Of a DNA stretch of 64,000 nt, positions 1-8,281 are shown piece by piece. Position 1 is the first letter of the stretch. Each line of letters starts with the position of its first letter. The position numbers were made by a program, and so were the translations under genes. The notes under the pieces are model-generated. The model saw only the letters and a list, made by a program, of their open reading frames with translations. It was not told the origin of the DNA and searched no databases. Source of the DNA: an uncultured Bacteroidales bacterium (GTDB taxonomy: Bacteria; Bacteroidota; Bacteroidia; Bacteroidales; Barnesiellaceae); assembly GCA_949298955.1 (NCBI GenBank), contig CASFYQ010000003.1, forward strand, positions 1 through 64,000, in the 5' to 3' direction.

Positions 1-2
1 CG

Positions 3-212
3 TATGGCGGTATCATCACCGCCTGCTACTGGGGAGACAACGGCCAGACACAAGGCATCGGTGAAGACCAGGTAGGTACCGGCGAAACCACCAAGGTGGA
101 AGGCTCGACGACATGGGAAACTGCTATGAACGCCATGAACTCAGCATTAGAGAGCAACGGCAGCGAGTGGCGGTACGAACTCACCGGAGTATTGCCTACC
201 TTGAAAAAATAG
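3..212 (+). CDS. C-terminal end of a surface/secreted protein (partial)
   Basis: The only frame open from the left edge starts at base 3, reads about 69 residues and stops with TAG at 210-212; the 5' part lies outside the window. The tail contains ACYWGDNGQTQGIGED and later TTWETAMNAMNSAL, ending in PTLKK. A tail of this shape (W-x-x-A-M-x-A-M-N-x-A-L) is seen in long Bacteroidales fimbrillin-like and GLUG-repeat exported proteins; that assignment rests on recalled resemblance and the domain itself is not visible. A hairpin terminator follows at about 313-350. Confidence 0.55.
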   Translation, partial: YGGIITACYWGDNGQTQGIGEDQVGTGETTKVEGSTTWETAMNAMNSALESNGSEWRYELTGVLPTLKK

Positions 213-312
213 TAAACCATCGGGCGGGAAAAATTCCGCCCGAAACGGAAAATAACCGAAGTATAACAGTTGTATCTGCGGTTATTGAAAAGTGAAAATA
301 AGAGAACGAAAA

Positions 313-350
313 CAGGAGCCTTCGGCAGTGCCGGGACTCCTGTTTTTTTT
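313..350 (+). terminator. Rho-independent terminator after the partial surface-protein gene
   Basis: CAGGAG at 313-318 pairs with CTCCTG at 337-342 and is followed by eight T at 343-350. A second GC-rich hairpin without a T-run lies just upstream at 221-242 (CGGGCGG with CCGCCCG). Confidence 0.75.
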
Positions 351-425
351 GAGGCAAGGGGACAGACTGTCCATGTTCTCGTTCAGGGTTGGTTCCCGCT
401 CGATGCGTGGGGCGGGAGAGGGGCC

Positions 426-686
426 TTATGCCGTTAAAGCCTTTTGAAAGAGAGCCTCCACCTCGTTGGGGTAGATACCGCCCTCGTGCACCTTTTCGTC
501 GCCGATGTAGAAAGTGGGCACATAGTAGTAGTCGTATTGGTCGGCGATGTCGGGGTGTTCGGTCTCTTCGATGGTTTCGATGACGATGTCCTTGTATTCG
601 GGGCGTTTTTTCAGTTCGTCGATGTAGGCGAAAGCTCTTTTGCAGAAGGGGCAACGCGTTTGGTAGAATAGCTTGATTGGTTTCAT
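426..686 (-). CDS. Small glutaredoxin/thioredoxin-fold protein
   Basis: An 86-residue protein with a CPFC redox motif at residues 12-15 directly after the first beta strand (KLFYQTRCPFCKR). A VPTF segment with the cis-proline typical of the thioredoxin fold follows around residue 56, then a GG-containing strand. This is glutaredoxin-sized, has no signal peptide, and is probably a cytoplasmic thiol-disulfide oxidoreductase; the partner is unknown. It is monocistronic, with a -7 element on the minus strand at 714-721. Family call is secure, specific function is not. Confidence 0.8.
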   Translation of the reverse strand: MKPIKLFYQTRCPFCKRAFAYIDELKKRPEYKDIVIETIEETEHPDIADQYDYYYVPTFYIGDEKVHEGGIYPNEVEALFQKALTA

Positions 687-713
687 GATGGATTAGGTTT
701 GGGGTTATTGAGG

Positions 714-721
714 CAAAGATA
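714..721 (-). promoter_or_regulatory. -7 element (TATCTTTG) for the glutaredoxin-like gene
   Basis: The minus strand reads TATCTTTG, a perfect match to the Bacteroidota TAnnTTTG -7 box, about 28 bases upstream of the ATG at 686. No clear TTTG is seen at the -33 position. Confidence 0.45.
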
Positions 722-893
722 GCATGTGGTAACCGATTTTGGCTCGATTGTTCATAATTATTACAAGCGAGGGTACTTTTTTGTTCGTTGCAGGGGGAGG
801 CTATGGCGCAACCGGTTTGGGTGCGGGCTGCATGGGGAAAGATGTTGCGAAAAAGTTCTCCGTCCCGATAGTTTTGTTTGTCAGTATTTTTCT

Positions 894-986
894 TATCTTT
901 GCTATAAGAAGATAGGACGCGGTTCGGCAAAGTCAAAAGTACACTGTGTTTACTTTTTGTTTTTCCACTTGTCTTTCGCTATTTGG
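894..986 (+). repeat. Degenerate copy of the promoter-bearing intergenic repeat
   Basis: One unit of a dispersed repeat also found at 13.3-13.6 kb and 57.0-57.1 kb. It begins with TATCTTTG at 894-901, carries the conserved GGACGCGGTTCGGCAAAGTC box, and ends with CTTTCGCTATTTGGG, where the final -7 box has decayed from TATCTTTG. It fills most of the gap between 687 and 1080; nothing else is recognisable there. Confidence 0.6.
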
Positions 987-1080
987 GTATTACATACAAA
1001 TAGTACATAGGAGCCGATAATGAATAGTAATCAGTGCGATTGATTTATATACATGATTGGAAGACATAAAATCTAAAACG

Positions 1081-1506
1081 ATGTATAGAAAGATAGTTTT
1101 TGTTCTGCTATTCATGCCATTGTGGGCATGGGGTGCTGTGTCGACGGCAGTTAACGATACGACTCCCGAGGCGTTGTATCGTTTAGGGCAATATTATTTG
1201 ACCGGCAACGATTCGTTGGGTATCTACATGAATGAAGAGACGGGAGTCGAATTGATACGCCAAGCTGCCGAGCGAGGGAATGCTCCGGCTCAGTTCAGAT
1301 TAGCTCTTTGTTATGAAGAAGGACAGGGGCTCTCACAAGATTATGGGCAGGCTGTTTATTGGTGGCGGAAGGCCGCCGAGCAGGGATATGCTGAGGCTCA
1401 ATACAGTTTGGGCATTTGCTATGCAGAGGGAATAGGTGTTGATCGGGATAGCAAACAGGCCGAGTATTGGAAGAATCTGGCTATTCAAAACGGATATCAG
1501 CCATGA
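1081..1506 (+). CDS. Exported Sel1-repeat protein
   Basis: A 141-residue protein. The start at 1081 gives a signal peptide (MYRKIVFVLLFMPLWAWGA); an upstream in-frame ATG at 1057 would add eight residues before it and is less likely. The mature part is made of Sel1/TPR-like repeats: EALYRLGQYYLTG, then a GVELIRQAAERGNAPAQFRLALCYEEG unit split over two helices, then YGQAVYWWRKAAEQGYAEAQ, then SLGICYAEGIGVDRDSKQA. Sel1 repeats serve as protein-protein scaffolds; here the location is periplasmic or surface by inference. Partner unknown. It is single, convergent with the nitroreductase gene across a strong shared terminator. Confidence 0.85.
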   Translation: MYRKIVFVLLFMPLWAWGAVSTAVNDTTPEALYRLGQYYLTGNDSLGIYMNEETGVELIRQAAERGNAPAQFRLALCYEEGQGLSQDYGQAVYWWRKAAEQGYAEAQYSLGICYAEGIGVDRDSKQAEYWKNLAIQNGYQP

Positions 1507-1555
1507 TAGCTCGTCTCGATTGCCTATGATAAAGAGTGTAACGAATAAATAAAAT

Positions 1556-1594
1556 AGACACAGTCGGGCAGGATTACCCTGCCCGACTGTGTCT
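1556..1594. terminator. Bidirectional terminator between convergent genes
   Basis: A perfect 17-bp stem: 1556-1572 pairs with 1578-1594 around a 5-base loop. It is placed between the convergent Sel1 and nitroreductase genes. An A-rich flank on the left provides U residues for the minus-strand transcript. Confidence 0.85.
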
Positions 1595-1613
1595 ATTTCT
1601 ATGGAGTGAGGTC

Positions 1614-2156
1614 TCAGTATTTGTTATACGAAATCACCTCGTCGGCGGGTTTGCGTTTCTTCTCGCGCAGGGGTTGGGTGGAGTATCCCAGCACGATGTC
1701 GAGGATAATCCGTTTCTTGTCGGGCACGTGGAGCAGCCGGCGCACGGCTTTCTCGTCGAACCAGCCGAGTATGCAGCTGCCCAGCCCCTCGGCCGTGGCG
1801 GCGAGGGTGATGTGGGCGGCGGCGATGCCGATGTCGAGCAGCGGGAACTGCTTGTCTTTGATGATGCCGCCGATGCCGGCGGTGAAATTGGGGCGCTCCT
1901 CGACCACGAGTATGTGCACGGGAGCCTGTTTGGTAAAGTGGTTCATGCCCAGCAGGCGGCTGGCCACGGCGTCGGCCACCTGGTTGCGCAATTCGGGTTG
2001 GTCGACCACGATAAAGTGCCACGGCTGGGCGTTGCAGGCCGAGGGGGCCAGCCGGGCAGCCTCGATGATGCGGGCCACCTTCTCGGGCTCTACGGGGCGG
2101 TCGGGGTCGTACCGGCGGTCGCTTTGCCGGCGGGCAATAAGATCGTATATTTCCAT
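1614..2156 (-). CDS. Nitroreductase family protein (FMN-dependent)
   Basis: A 180-residue protein with the nitroreductase start pattern: RRQSDRRYDPDRPVE for phosphate/FMN contacts, then APSACNAQPWHFIVV, the family's S-x-x-N-x-Q-P-W FMN motif, and GLGSCILGWFDE near residue 130. It is a flavin oxidoreductase acting on nitro-compounds or quinones; the natural substrate cannot be told. It lies seven bases downstream of riboflavin synthase, so the two are probably cotranscribed, which fits a flavin user beside a flavin-making gene. Length is normal for the short branch of the family. Confidence 0.9.
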   Translation of the reverse strand: MEIYDLIARRQSDRRYDPDRPVEPEKVARIIEAARLAPSACNAQPWHFIVVDQPELRNQVADAVASRLLGMNHFTKQAPVHILVVEERPNFTAGIGGIIKDKQFPLLDIGIAAAHITLAATAEGLGSCILGWFDEKAVRRLLHVPDKKRIILDIVLGYSTQPLREKKRKPADEVISYNKY

Positions 2157-2163
2157 GGCGGGT

Positions 2164-2772
2164 TTATTTGTTTTCGAAGTGCATGATGCGGCTGATGTAT
2201 TTGCCTATGATGTCGAACTCGAGGTTGACGATGCTGCCTACCTCGATTTGGTGGAAATTGGTGTGCTCGAAGGTGTAGGGAATGATGGCCACCTGGAAAC
2301 TGTTGTCTTGTGAGTTGCACACGGTGAGGCTCACGCCGTTGACCGTTACCGAGCCTTTCTCGACGGTCATGTAGCCCTTGGTAGCCATCTGAGGGTCGAG
2401 GTCGTAGACGAAGGTGTAGTAGCGGCTGCCCTCGACTTGGTCTATCCGCTCGCAGCGGGCTGTTTGGTCCACGTGGCCTTGCACGATGTGTCCGTCGAGG
2501 CGGCCGTTCATGGGCATGCAGCGTTCGAGGTTCACTTTGTCGCCCACTTTGAGGGTGCCCAGGTTGGTGCGGTCGAGCGTCTCTTGTATGGCGGTTACGG
2601 TGTAACAGTCGCCGTCGATGTTGACCACTGTGAGGCATACGCCGTTGTGAGCGACGCTTTGGTCTATTTTCAATTCGTGAGTGAACGAACTTTTGAGCGT
2701 GAGGTGCAGATTGCCGTTGTCGCGGTTGAGGGCGACGATGGGAGCGGCTTCTTCGACAATTCCGGAAAACAT
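2164..2772 (-). CDS. ribE: Riboflavin synthase, alpha subunit
   Basis: A 202-residue protein that catalyses the dismutation of two 6,7-dimethyl-8-ribityllumazine into riboflavin. The MFSGIVEE start is diagnostic, and the protein has the expected two lumazine-binding beta-barrel repeats: NGVCLTVV with GHIVQGHVD in the first and NGVSLTVC later in the second. Length matches the family. First gene of a two-gene operon with the nitroreductase. No FMN riboswitch is visible in the short upstream region; a TATTTTTG -7 match on the minus strand lies at 2808-2815. Confidence 0.96.
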   Translation of the reverse strand: MFSGIVEEAAPIVALNRDNGNLHLTLKSSFTHELKIDQSVAHNGVCLTVVNIDGDCYTVTAIQETLDRTNLGTLKVGDKVNLERCMPMNGRLDGHIVQGHVDQTARCERIDQVEGSRYYTFVYDLDPQMATKGYMTVEKGSVTVNGVSLTVCNSQDNSFQVAIIPYTFEHTNFHQIEVGSIVNLEFDIIGKYISRIMHFENK

Positions 2773-2859
2773 AGTCTTGTTATAAGTTAGCAGTTACAAA
2801 TAGTTTTCAAAAATAGAAAAATAGTTCGGTATCTTGTATTGATTGTTGCCGAAAATAGT

Positions 2860-2867
2860 TATTTTTG
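2860..2867 (+). promoter_or_regulatory. Possible -7 element upstream of the ATPase-DUF4435/menA operon
   Basis: TATTTTTG matches TAnnTTTG 35 bases before the ATG at 2902. No well-spaced TTTG is present upstream. Confidence 0.35.
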
Positions 2868-2901
2868 AGAAAGGATTTCTGTAACGTTAAAAAGTGCTAC
2901 C

Positions 2902-4476
2902 ATGGAAATATTGCTCCCGAAGAAAAGCAACGGTTCGCCGGGTGATAAGTTGACATCGCGAACCGTGACGGTGATTGGTGCCAATGGTGCGGGCAAGAGC
3001 CGTTTCGGCTTGGAGATTGCCCGTCAAATCAAGGAGCACGCATTTTGGCTTTCGGCGCAGAAGGCGTTGAGTCTCATGCCTCCGCACGAGGTGTGGCCCG
3101 GCTCGATCGAGGCGCAGTACAAGGAGGCCATAGACCGTTCGCATTATGTGTCGAAAGAGGCTCCTACCGAGTTTGACCAGTTGCTCTTCCTGCTGTTGAG
3201 CGAGGAGTTTCGCAACCTGTTCAGCTATAAGTTCGAGGTGCAGAAGGGAGGGCATGTCGACCTGCCTCATACCCGTCTCGATCGGGTTCAGAAACTGTGG
3301 GAGCGCATTTTCCCCAAGAACAAAATGCTGCGGGCCGAGGGCAAACTGCTTATTCAGAGCGACGACTCCGAGCCTTTCAATCCTTTGCGGTTGAGTTCGG
3401 GCGAGAAGGCCGTGCTCTATTACATCGCGGGGGCGCTCTATGCCATGCCCGATGCCGTGATTCTGGTCGAGGATCCCGAGTTTTATCTGCATCACTCCAT
3501 TTCGAAATCGTTGTGGGATTCTATCGAGAGTTTGCGCAAGGACTGTACCTTTGTCTATCTCACGCACGACATCGACTTTGCCGCCTCGCGGGTCGAGAGC
3601 ACCTGTATTTGGGTGCGCTCGTTCGATGCCGACCATTTGACCTGGGACTACGAGTTTGTGCACGACGACTCGACTTTCCCCGAGGGTATGTATCTCGATA
3701 TTCTGGGCAGCCGCAAGCCGGTGCTTTTTATCGAGGGTGCCGCCACAGGCAGTATCGACGTGAAGCTTTATCCGTATATCTTTCCCGAGTATATCGTCAA
3801 GCCGTTGGGTGGCTGTAACAAGGTAATCGAGGCGACTCGGGCCTTTGCCGACCTGAAAGAGATTCACCACCTCGAATCGCGGGGCATTGTCGACCGCGAC
3901 CGTCGCACCGAGCGCGAGGTGGAGTATCTGCGCAGCCGTCACATTTATGTGCCCGAGGTGGCCGAGGTGGAGAACCTGCTGATGCTCGAAGGGGTAATCA
4001 GGGCAGTAGCCCGGCGCATGAAACGCAATGAGCACAAGGTGGTCGAGATTGTCAAGAATAACGTGATACAGCTCTTCTCGCAAGAAATCGAGTCGCAAGC
4101 CCTGTTGCATACGCGCCACCGCATACGGCGCAATCTCGAGTATAAAATCGACCGTAGGTTCAACGATATCGCTTCGTTTGAAGACCACATCGACCACTTG
4201 ACCGACGATACCGATGTGCGGGGGCTCTACAACAGCATTTGCAGCCAGTTTCGCTCGTTTGTCAAGGGGCGTGATTACCGGTCGATATTGAAGGTCTATA
4301 ACCAGAAATCGATGGTCACCAACAGCAATGTGTATAACCTGTGCGGGCTGGCCAATAAGGACAAGTACTTGCGGGTGATTCTCTCGATATTGAGAGACAA
4401 CCGCCCCGAAGCCGAGAGTATACGCTCCTCGATACGGGCCTGTTTCAAAATAGATCAAGAAGAAGCGCATGAATAA
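2902..4476 (+). CDS. Fused AAA/ABC-type ATPase and DUF4435 (TOPRIM-like) protein
   Basis: A 524-residue cytoplasmic protein. The N-terminal half is an ABC-like ATPase: Walker A GANGAGKS at 26-33, a signature-like LSSGEKAVLYY near 165, Walker B VILVEDPEF near 188 and an H-loop YLTHD near 213. The C-terminal half matches DUF4435: LFIEG near 273, then a TOPRIM-like VDRD near 332 and VAEVENLLM. The same two modules form the PARIS anti-phage system (AriA ATPase, AriB DUF4435), which also occurs fused. Here it sits between ribE and menA, and its stop overlaps the menA start by eight bases, which looks like a settled core locus and not a defence island. Role uncertain: nucleic-acid maintenance or defence. 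Confidence 0.75.
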   Translation: MEILLPKKSNGSPGDKLTSRTVTVIGANGAGKSRFGLEIARQIKEHAFWLSAQKALSLMPPHEVWPGSIEAQYKEAIDRSHYVSKEAPTEFDQLLFLLLSEEFRNLFSYKFEVQKGGHVDLPHTRLDRVQKLWERIFPKNKMLRAEGKLLIQSDDSEPFNPLRLSSGEKAVLYYIAGALYAMPDAVILVEDPEFYLHHSISKSLWDSIESLRKDCTFVYLTHDIDFAASRVESTCIWVRSFDADHLTWDYEFVHDDSTFPEGMYLDILGSRKPVLFIEGAATGSIDVKLYPYIFPEYIVKPLGGCNKVIEATRAFADLKEIHHLESRGIVDRDRRTEREVEYLRSRHIYVPEVAEVENLLMLEGVIRAVARRMKRNEHKVVEIVKNNVIQLFSQEIESQALLHTRHRIRRNLEYKIDRRFNDIASFEDHIDHLTDDTDVRGLYNSICSQFRSFVKGRDYRSILKVYNQKSMVTNSNVYNLCGLANKDKYLRVILSILRDNRPEAESIRSSIRACFKIDQEEAHE

Positions 4477-5356
4477 GAGTTGGATTTCGGCGGCTCGACC
4501 CCGCACCTTGCCTGCCTCGGCAAGCCCGGTGATAGCCGCTTCGGCTTATGCCTTTTATGCCGGGACCTTTCGTTGGGTACCGGCACTCCTTTGCCTGTTG
4601 TTTGCCTTGCTGGCACAAATCGCCTCCAACATGGCCAACGACTATTTCGATTATGTGAAGGGCAGCGATACGGCCCAACGAGTGGGGCCTCGCCGGGCCG
4701 TCGCCTCGGGCGATATATCGCCCCGGGCCATGCTCGTGGGAGCCTTTGTGGTGTTGGGGCTGGCTTGTGCGGTAGGGTTGGGGCTCGTCTTTTTTGGCGG
4801 GTGGCAGCTAATCCCGGTGGGCATTGCCATCGCCCTCTTTGCCTTGGCCTATACGGCCGGACCCTATCCGTTGGCCTATCACGGGCTGGGCGATTTCACG
4901 GTCTTCCTCTTCTTTGGGCTGATAGCCGTCAATTTCTCCTACTATGTGCAGGCGTTGCATTTCGACCGGGCGGTTTTTCTCCTCTCCATCGCCATGGGGC
5001 TGCTCTCGATCAATATCTTGCTGGTGAATAACTATCGCGATATGGAAGAGGATGCCGCGGCCGACAAGCGCACGACGGTTGTCCTCTTCGGCCGCACCTT
5101 TGCCCGGTGGTGGTATTTGGTGAACGGACTTGTGGCCGTGGGGCTGGTATTGCCTTCGCTGCTTCCGTTGTCACCCTGGTACGATGCCCTCATACCGGTA
5201 GTGTTGTATCTGTTTCTGCATTTGAAGACCTGGTTGGCGATAAGGAGGCGCAGCGGTGCCGCTCTGAATCCTCTGTTGGGAGAGACAGCCCGCAATCTGC
5301 TGGTCTTTACGCTGTTGATTTCGTTGGTGTGGATATGCAAAAGAGTATGCCTATGA
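4469..5356 (+). CDS. menA: 1,4-dihydroxy-2-naphthoate polyprenyltransferase
   Basis: A 295-residue integral membrane UbiA-family prenyltransferase that attaches the polyprenyl tail in menaquinone synthesis. The first Asp-rich motif is NMANDYFDYVKGSD (N-D-x-x-D), the second is NNYRDMEEDAAADKRT, both binding Mg-prenyl diphosphate. The start ISAARPRTLPASASPV is typical of MenA. Hydrophobic helices fill the rest. The ATG at 4469 lies inside the end of the ATPase-DUF4435 gene, implying translational coupling, and its stop overlaps the next ATG as ATGA. Confidence 0.95.
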   Translation: MNKSWISAARPRTLPASASPVIAASAYAFYAGTFRWVPALLCLLFALLAQIASNMANDYFDYVKGSDTAQRVGPRRAVASGDISPRAMLVGAFVVLGLACAVGLGLVFFGGWQLIPVGIAIALFALAYTAGPYPLAYHGLGDFTVFLFFGLIAVNFSYYVQALHFDRAVFLLSIAMGLLSINILLVNNYRDMEEDAAADKRTTVVLFGRTFARWWYLVNGLVAVGLVLPSLLPLSPWYDALIPVVLYLFLHLKTWLAIRRRSGAALNPLLGETARNLLVFTLLISLVWICKRVCL

Positions 5357-5883
5357 GAAAGATAATGCTGATAGTCGGGTTGGCCGGGCTGTCGATGTTG
5401 CCTTTGTGGGGCCAGTCGTCGGGCATCATGCCCCGGAAAAGCGCCTCGGTGAAGATTCCGGCGCAGCGGGCTACCGACTCGCCGATTCCGGGCGAGGCTC
5501 GCCCTGTCGCTCGCGAATTTGAAGCGTTGCCCGACACGACCCGTGCCTTGCCTTTTTCGCCGACAGCGGTCGATATGCTGGCTTTCGACAAGCGCATGAG
5601 CGACACGCGCGAGAGTTTCCTCCTGCGCAACAACACTCCCTATCGTCTCTCGCGGGTCGTACTCAAACTGATTTATCGGGACCCCGATGGCCAGATGATC
5701 GACTACCGCACCCAGCCGGTCGAGTGCGACCTTTTGCCCGGCGCTACCCGCAAATGTGAAATCGAGAGTTTCGATCGCTCGCGCAACTATTATCATGTCG
5801 ATTCGCCGCCCTCGCGAGCGTCGGGCCGTCCTTTCATGGTGAGCTATCGGGTGTTGCGCTACGATGTGGTGGTGGAACCGTAA
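5353..5883 (+). CDS. Exported protein of unknown function
   Basis: 176 residues if it starts at the ATG at 5353 that overlaps the menA stop (ATGA); in-frame ATGs at 5335 and 5347 are alternatives. A signal peptide is clear (MRKIMLIVGLAGLSMLPLWG). The mature protein has a low-complexity Pro/Ala stretch, then a beta-rich C-terminal region (LLRNNTPYRLSRVVLKLIY and later PVECDLLPGATRKCEIESF) resembling small Ig-like modules with an extracellular role. I do not recognise a named family. Last gene of the ATPase-menA operon. Confidence 0.7.
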   Translation: MRKIMLIVGLAGLSMLPLWGQSSGIMPRKSASVKIPAQRATDSPIPGEARPVAREFEALPDTTRALPFSPTAVDMLAFDKRMSDTRESFLLRNNTPYRLSRVVLKLIYRDPDGQMIDYRTQPVECDLLPGATRKCEIESFDRSRNYYHVDSPPSRASGRPFMVSYRVLRYDVVVEP

Positions 5884-6014
5884 CGCTTTTTGAGATTTTC
5901 TCGTCAATTTCAACGCCCGATGTCCGAGCCAAAGGGTGTGCCTCCTTGTTGTTTAGGTGGGCGACGGAGAAACCGTTGCTGGTTAATGTATAAAAACTTA
6001 TTTAGGAGGTAAAT

Positions 6015-7196
6015 TTATCGCCAGGTGAAATTCTTTTTCCGTGATGTTGAGCCTATAATGTTGAAATAGAGGTTTACCCACGGCTGTAAGAACGAAAAGA
6101 GCGGCAAAGTGAATATGAGGCGGGGCAAGTGGAAAATCTTGGCTGCGCGCTGATATACCAGTGCCTTGACGATGAAGAGCAACAAGGCCGGCAGTAGTGC
6201 AACCAGAGAAAGCCCCCAGTTATACAAGAGTCCCCAGACGAACAGAAATATACACAGGATACCAAAGGCGTAGTCGAACACCTTGCCCAACCCGAATACC
6301 GCCTTGGCTGCCGTGCGCAGGTATCTCGACGTGAAATCGTATTGCAGTTTCAACTCTTTCCACGCCTTGCAATTATCGTGATAGGAGGCGGTCATCTGTG
6401 AGGTTTCCGAGATTTCGACACGGGTATTCCGGTGAGTGGCTATCTCGTTGATGAACAGGTCGTCGTCGCCGTAGTGCAGATAGAGATACTTGGAGAATCC
6501 CTTGTTTTTGAAAAAGAGCTCCTTGCGGTAGGCCATATTGGAACTTTCGCCCATATAAGGCCGTTTGATAAGGGCAAAAGAGAGGTAGCGCAGCGTAAAG
6601 AGCAGTTTGTCATAGGTGCAATACCAAAAGGCGAGACGCTCTTTCTCTTTGCGAACCATGCCCGTGTAGCCCAGCACAATGTCGGTGCCGGGGACGAAAT
6701 TGCGTGCCAGCGAGGCCAGCCATTGGTTGCCGGTCGGGCAGCAGTTGGCGTTGGTGAATACCACAATGTCATATTGAGCAGCCTTCACGCCGAGGGTGAG
6801 CGCCAGTTTCTTGTGGCTCAGATTGCGCGAGCCTTCGGGTACATAGGTGTAGTATAGGTGCTTGTATTGGGTTCGCAATGAGTCGAGTATATCTTTGGTG
6901 TCGTCGTCCGAGTCGTCATCGACCACGATAACCTCGAATTGAGGATAGTCCTGATTCAGGATTCGGGGCATGAACCGAATGAGGTTTTCGGCATCGTTTT
7001 GAGCGTAGACGATGACCGAGAGAGGCGGGCGCTCGCTGGAATAGTCGATTTTCCCTTTTTCGCTCTTCTTGTGAAACCGGAAAGGCCGGTCGAACAGGCA
7101 AAATTGATATGCCAATTCGATAATCCAAATCAATGCCCATATTCCTACGGTATAAATCTCGGGCGTAGAGAGGGTCCAGGAAAAATTCAAGTCCAT
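6015..7196 (-). CDS. Membrane glycosyltransferase, family 2
   Basis: 393 residues from the ATG at 7196; the open frame extends 59 codons upstream but those residues look non-coding and cross a -7 element. One N-terminal membrane helix (YTVGIWALIWIIELAYQF) is followed by a GT-A domain: PPLSVIVYAQNDAENL, VIVVDDDSDDDT with the DxD-type nucleotide-sugar/metal site, and a YGDDDLFINEI acceptor motif. Three or so C-terminal helices anchor it. The donor is a nucleotide sugar; product unknown. It lies divergent from the exopolysaccharide locus and may serve it. Confidence 0.88.
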   Translation of the reverse strand: MDLNFSWTLSTPEIYTVGIWALIWIIELAYQFCLFDRPFRFHKKSEKGKIDYSSERPPLSVIVYAQNDAENLIRFMPRILNQDYPQFEVIVVDDDSDDDTKDILDSLRTQYKHLYYTYVPEGSRNLSHKKLALTLGVKAAQYDIVVFTNANCCPTGNQWLASLARNFVPGTDIVLGYTGMVRKEKERLAFWYCTYDKLLFTLRYLSFALIKRPYMGESSNMAYRKELFFKNKGFSKYLYLHYGDDDLFINEIATHRNTRVEISETSQMTASYHDNCKAWKELKLQYDFTSRYLRTAAKAVFGLGKVFDYAFGILCIFLFVWGLLYNWGLSLVALLPALLLFIVKALVYQRAAKIFHLPRLIFTLPLFSFLQPWVNLYFNIIGSTSRKKNFTWR

Positions 7197-7218
7197 AATA
7201 CATATCAAAAAAGTGCTA

Positions 7219-7226
7219 CAAACGTA
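7219..7226 (-). promoter_or_regulatory. -7 element (TACGTTTG) for the GT2 gene
   Basis: The minus strand reads TACGTTTG, a full TAnnTTTG match, 23 bases upstream of the ATG at 7196. It supports that start over the longer frame. No well-spaced -33 box. The rest of 7227-7467 shows no other feature I can name. Confidence 0.45.
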
Positions 7227-7467
7227 CATAAACTTTTTCAAACAACACCTTCTCGCCTTTCTAAATCTTTCTTTTTTATGACTTGCCGGTGTTTCTTTTC
7301 GCAGTAATGGATTGTCTGTGAGTGCATCTTGAAAATACTTGAAAATTGTAAGTTCGAATCTGTAAAAAAACACGAAAAGATATGCCGGCTCGCATAATAA
7401 AAGGGGGAGTAAGCTCGTTATAAATTAGAATTATACCGGGACTTTCTGGTAGGAAAAGTGTAGTGTA

Positions 7468-8265
7468 ATGAAAATAAACCAATTAAGCATTTTAGCCTTA
7501 TTGTTGATAGTAACCTCGTGCGCTACCAACAAGGCTACTTATTTTGAGAATTTAGATGCAGACCAGTTGAGTGGAACCATCGATGTGGGCGATTACGAGT
7601 TGCGTATAGCTCCCGACGATATGCTTTCTATTACAGTTTCGTCGGTTGTCCCCGACGCGGCCGCACCCTACAACCTGCCCGCAGTATCTTATTCCGAGCC
7701 CGGTAAACAGGAGCTGACGATTGTCCCCAACTTGCAGGTATATACCGTGAACCGCGATGGCGATATTTATTTCCCCATCGTAGGGCGCATCCATGTCGAA
7801 GGCATGACTCGTAACGAACTCGCCAAATATATCGAAGACAAAATACGTCCCGAGTTGAAAGACCCCTTTGTGCTGGTTCAGTTTATGAATTTCAAAGTCG
7901 TTGTGTTGGGCGAGGTGAAAATACCCGGACAGATACAGGTGCAGACCGAGCGGTTGTCAATTCTCGATGCCATAGGAGCTGCCGGCGATTTGACCATTTA
8001 TGGTCAGCGTAAGGATGTGCTGCTGATTCGCGAGGAGAATGGAAAACGCATTTTCCATCGTTTCGATCTCACCGACAAGGAGACGTTCGAATCGCCCTAT
8101 TTTTACTTGAAGCAAAACGACGTGGTTTATGTGATGCCCAACAAGGCACAGCGCAATAACTCCAATTATAATCAGTTGGCCTCTTACCGCATATCGGTTG
8201 CCGGGACCATCGTGAGCGCTATTTCGGTATTGGCTTCATTGGCAATAGCATTGTTTATCAGATAA
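7468..8265 (+). CDS. Polysaccharide export outer-membrane lipoprotein (Wza/BexD-like)
   Basis: 265 residues. A lipoprotein signal ends in LLIVTSC with the lipid-bearing Cys at 18. The Poly_export domain follows (YELRIAPDDMLSITVSS, RDGDIYFPIVGRIHV), then an SLBB domain (VVVLGEVKIPGQIQV through DVLLIREENG). A single hydrophobic helix closes the protein (AGTIVSAISVLASLAIALF), comparable to the membrane-spanning helix of Wza. It forms the outer-membrane channel for capsule or exopolysaccharide. First gene of the locus, 16 bases before the Wzc-like kinase. Unlike many Bacteroides capsule loci, no UpxY/NusG-type antiterminator gene precedes it. Confidence 0.92.
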   Translation: MKINQLSILALLLIVTSCATNKATYFENLDADQLSGTIDVGDYELRIAPDDMLSITVSSVVPDAAAPYNLPAVSYSEPGKQELTIVPNLQVYTVNRDGDIYFPIVGRIHVEGMTRNELAKYIEDKIRPELKDPFVLVQFMNFKVVVLGEVKIPGQIQVQTERLSILDAIGAAGDLTIYGQRKDVLLIREENGKRIFHRFDLTDKETFESPYFYLKQNDVVYVMPNKAQRNNSNYNQLASYRISVAGTIVSAISVLASLAIALFIR

Positions 8266-8281
8266 GAAAAAATCTCTGTTT

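Noticed and set aside
2887..4506. Long open frame on the minus strand opposite the ATPase-DUF4435 gene
   Set aside because: No recognisable domain, no promoter or start signal, and the plus-strand gene has clear Walker motifs. It is a by-product of codon bias.
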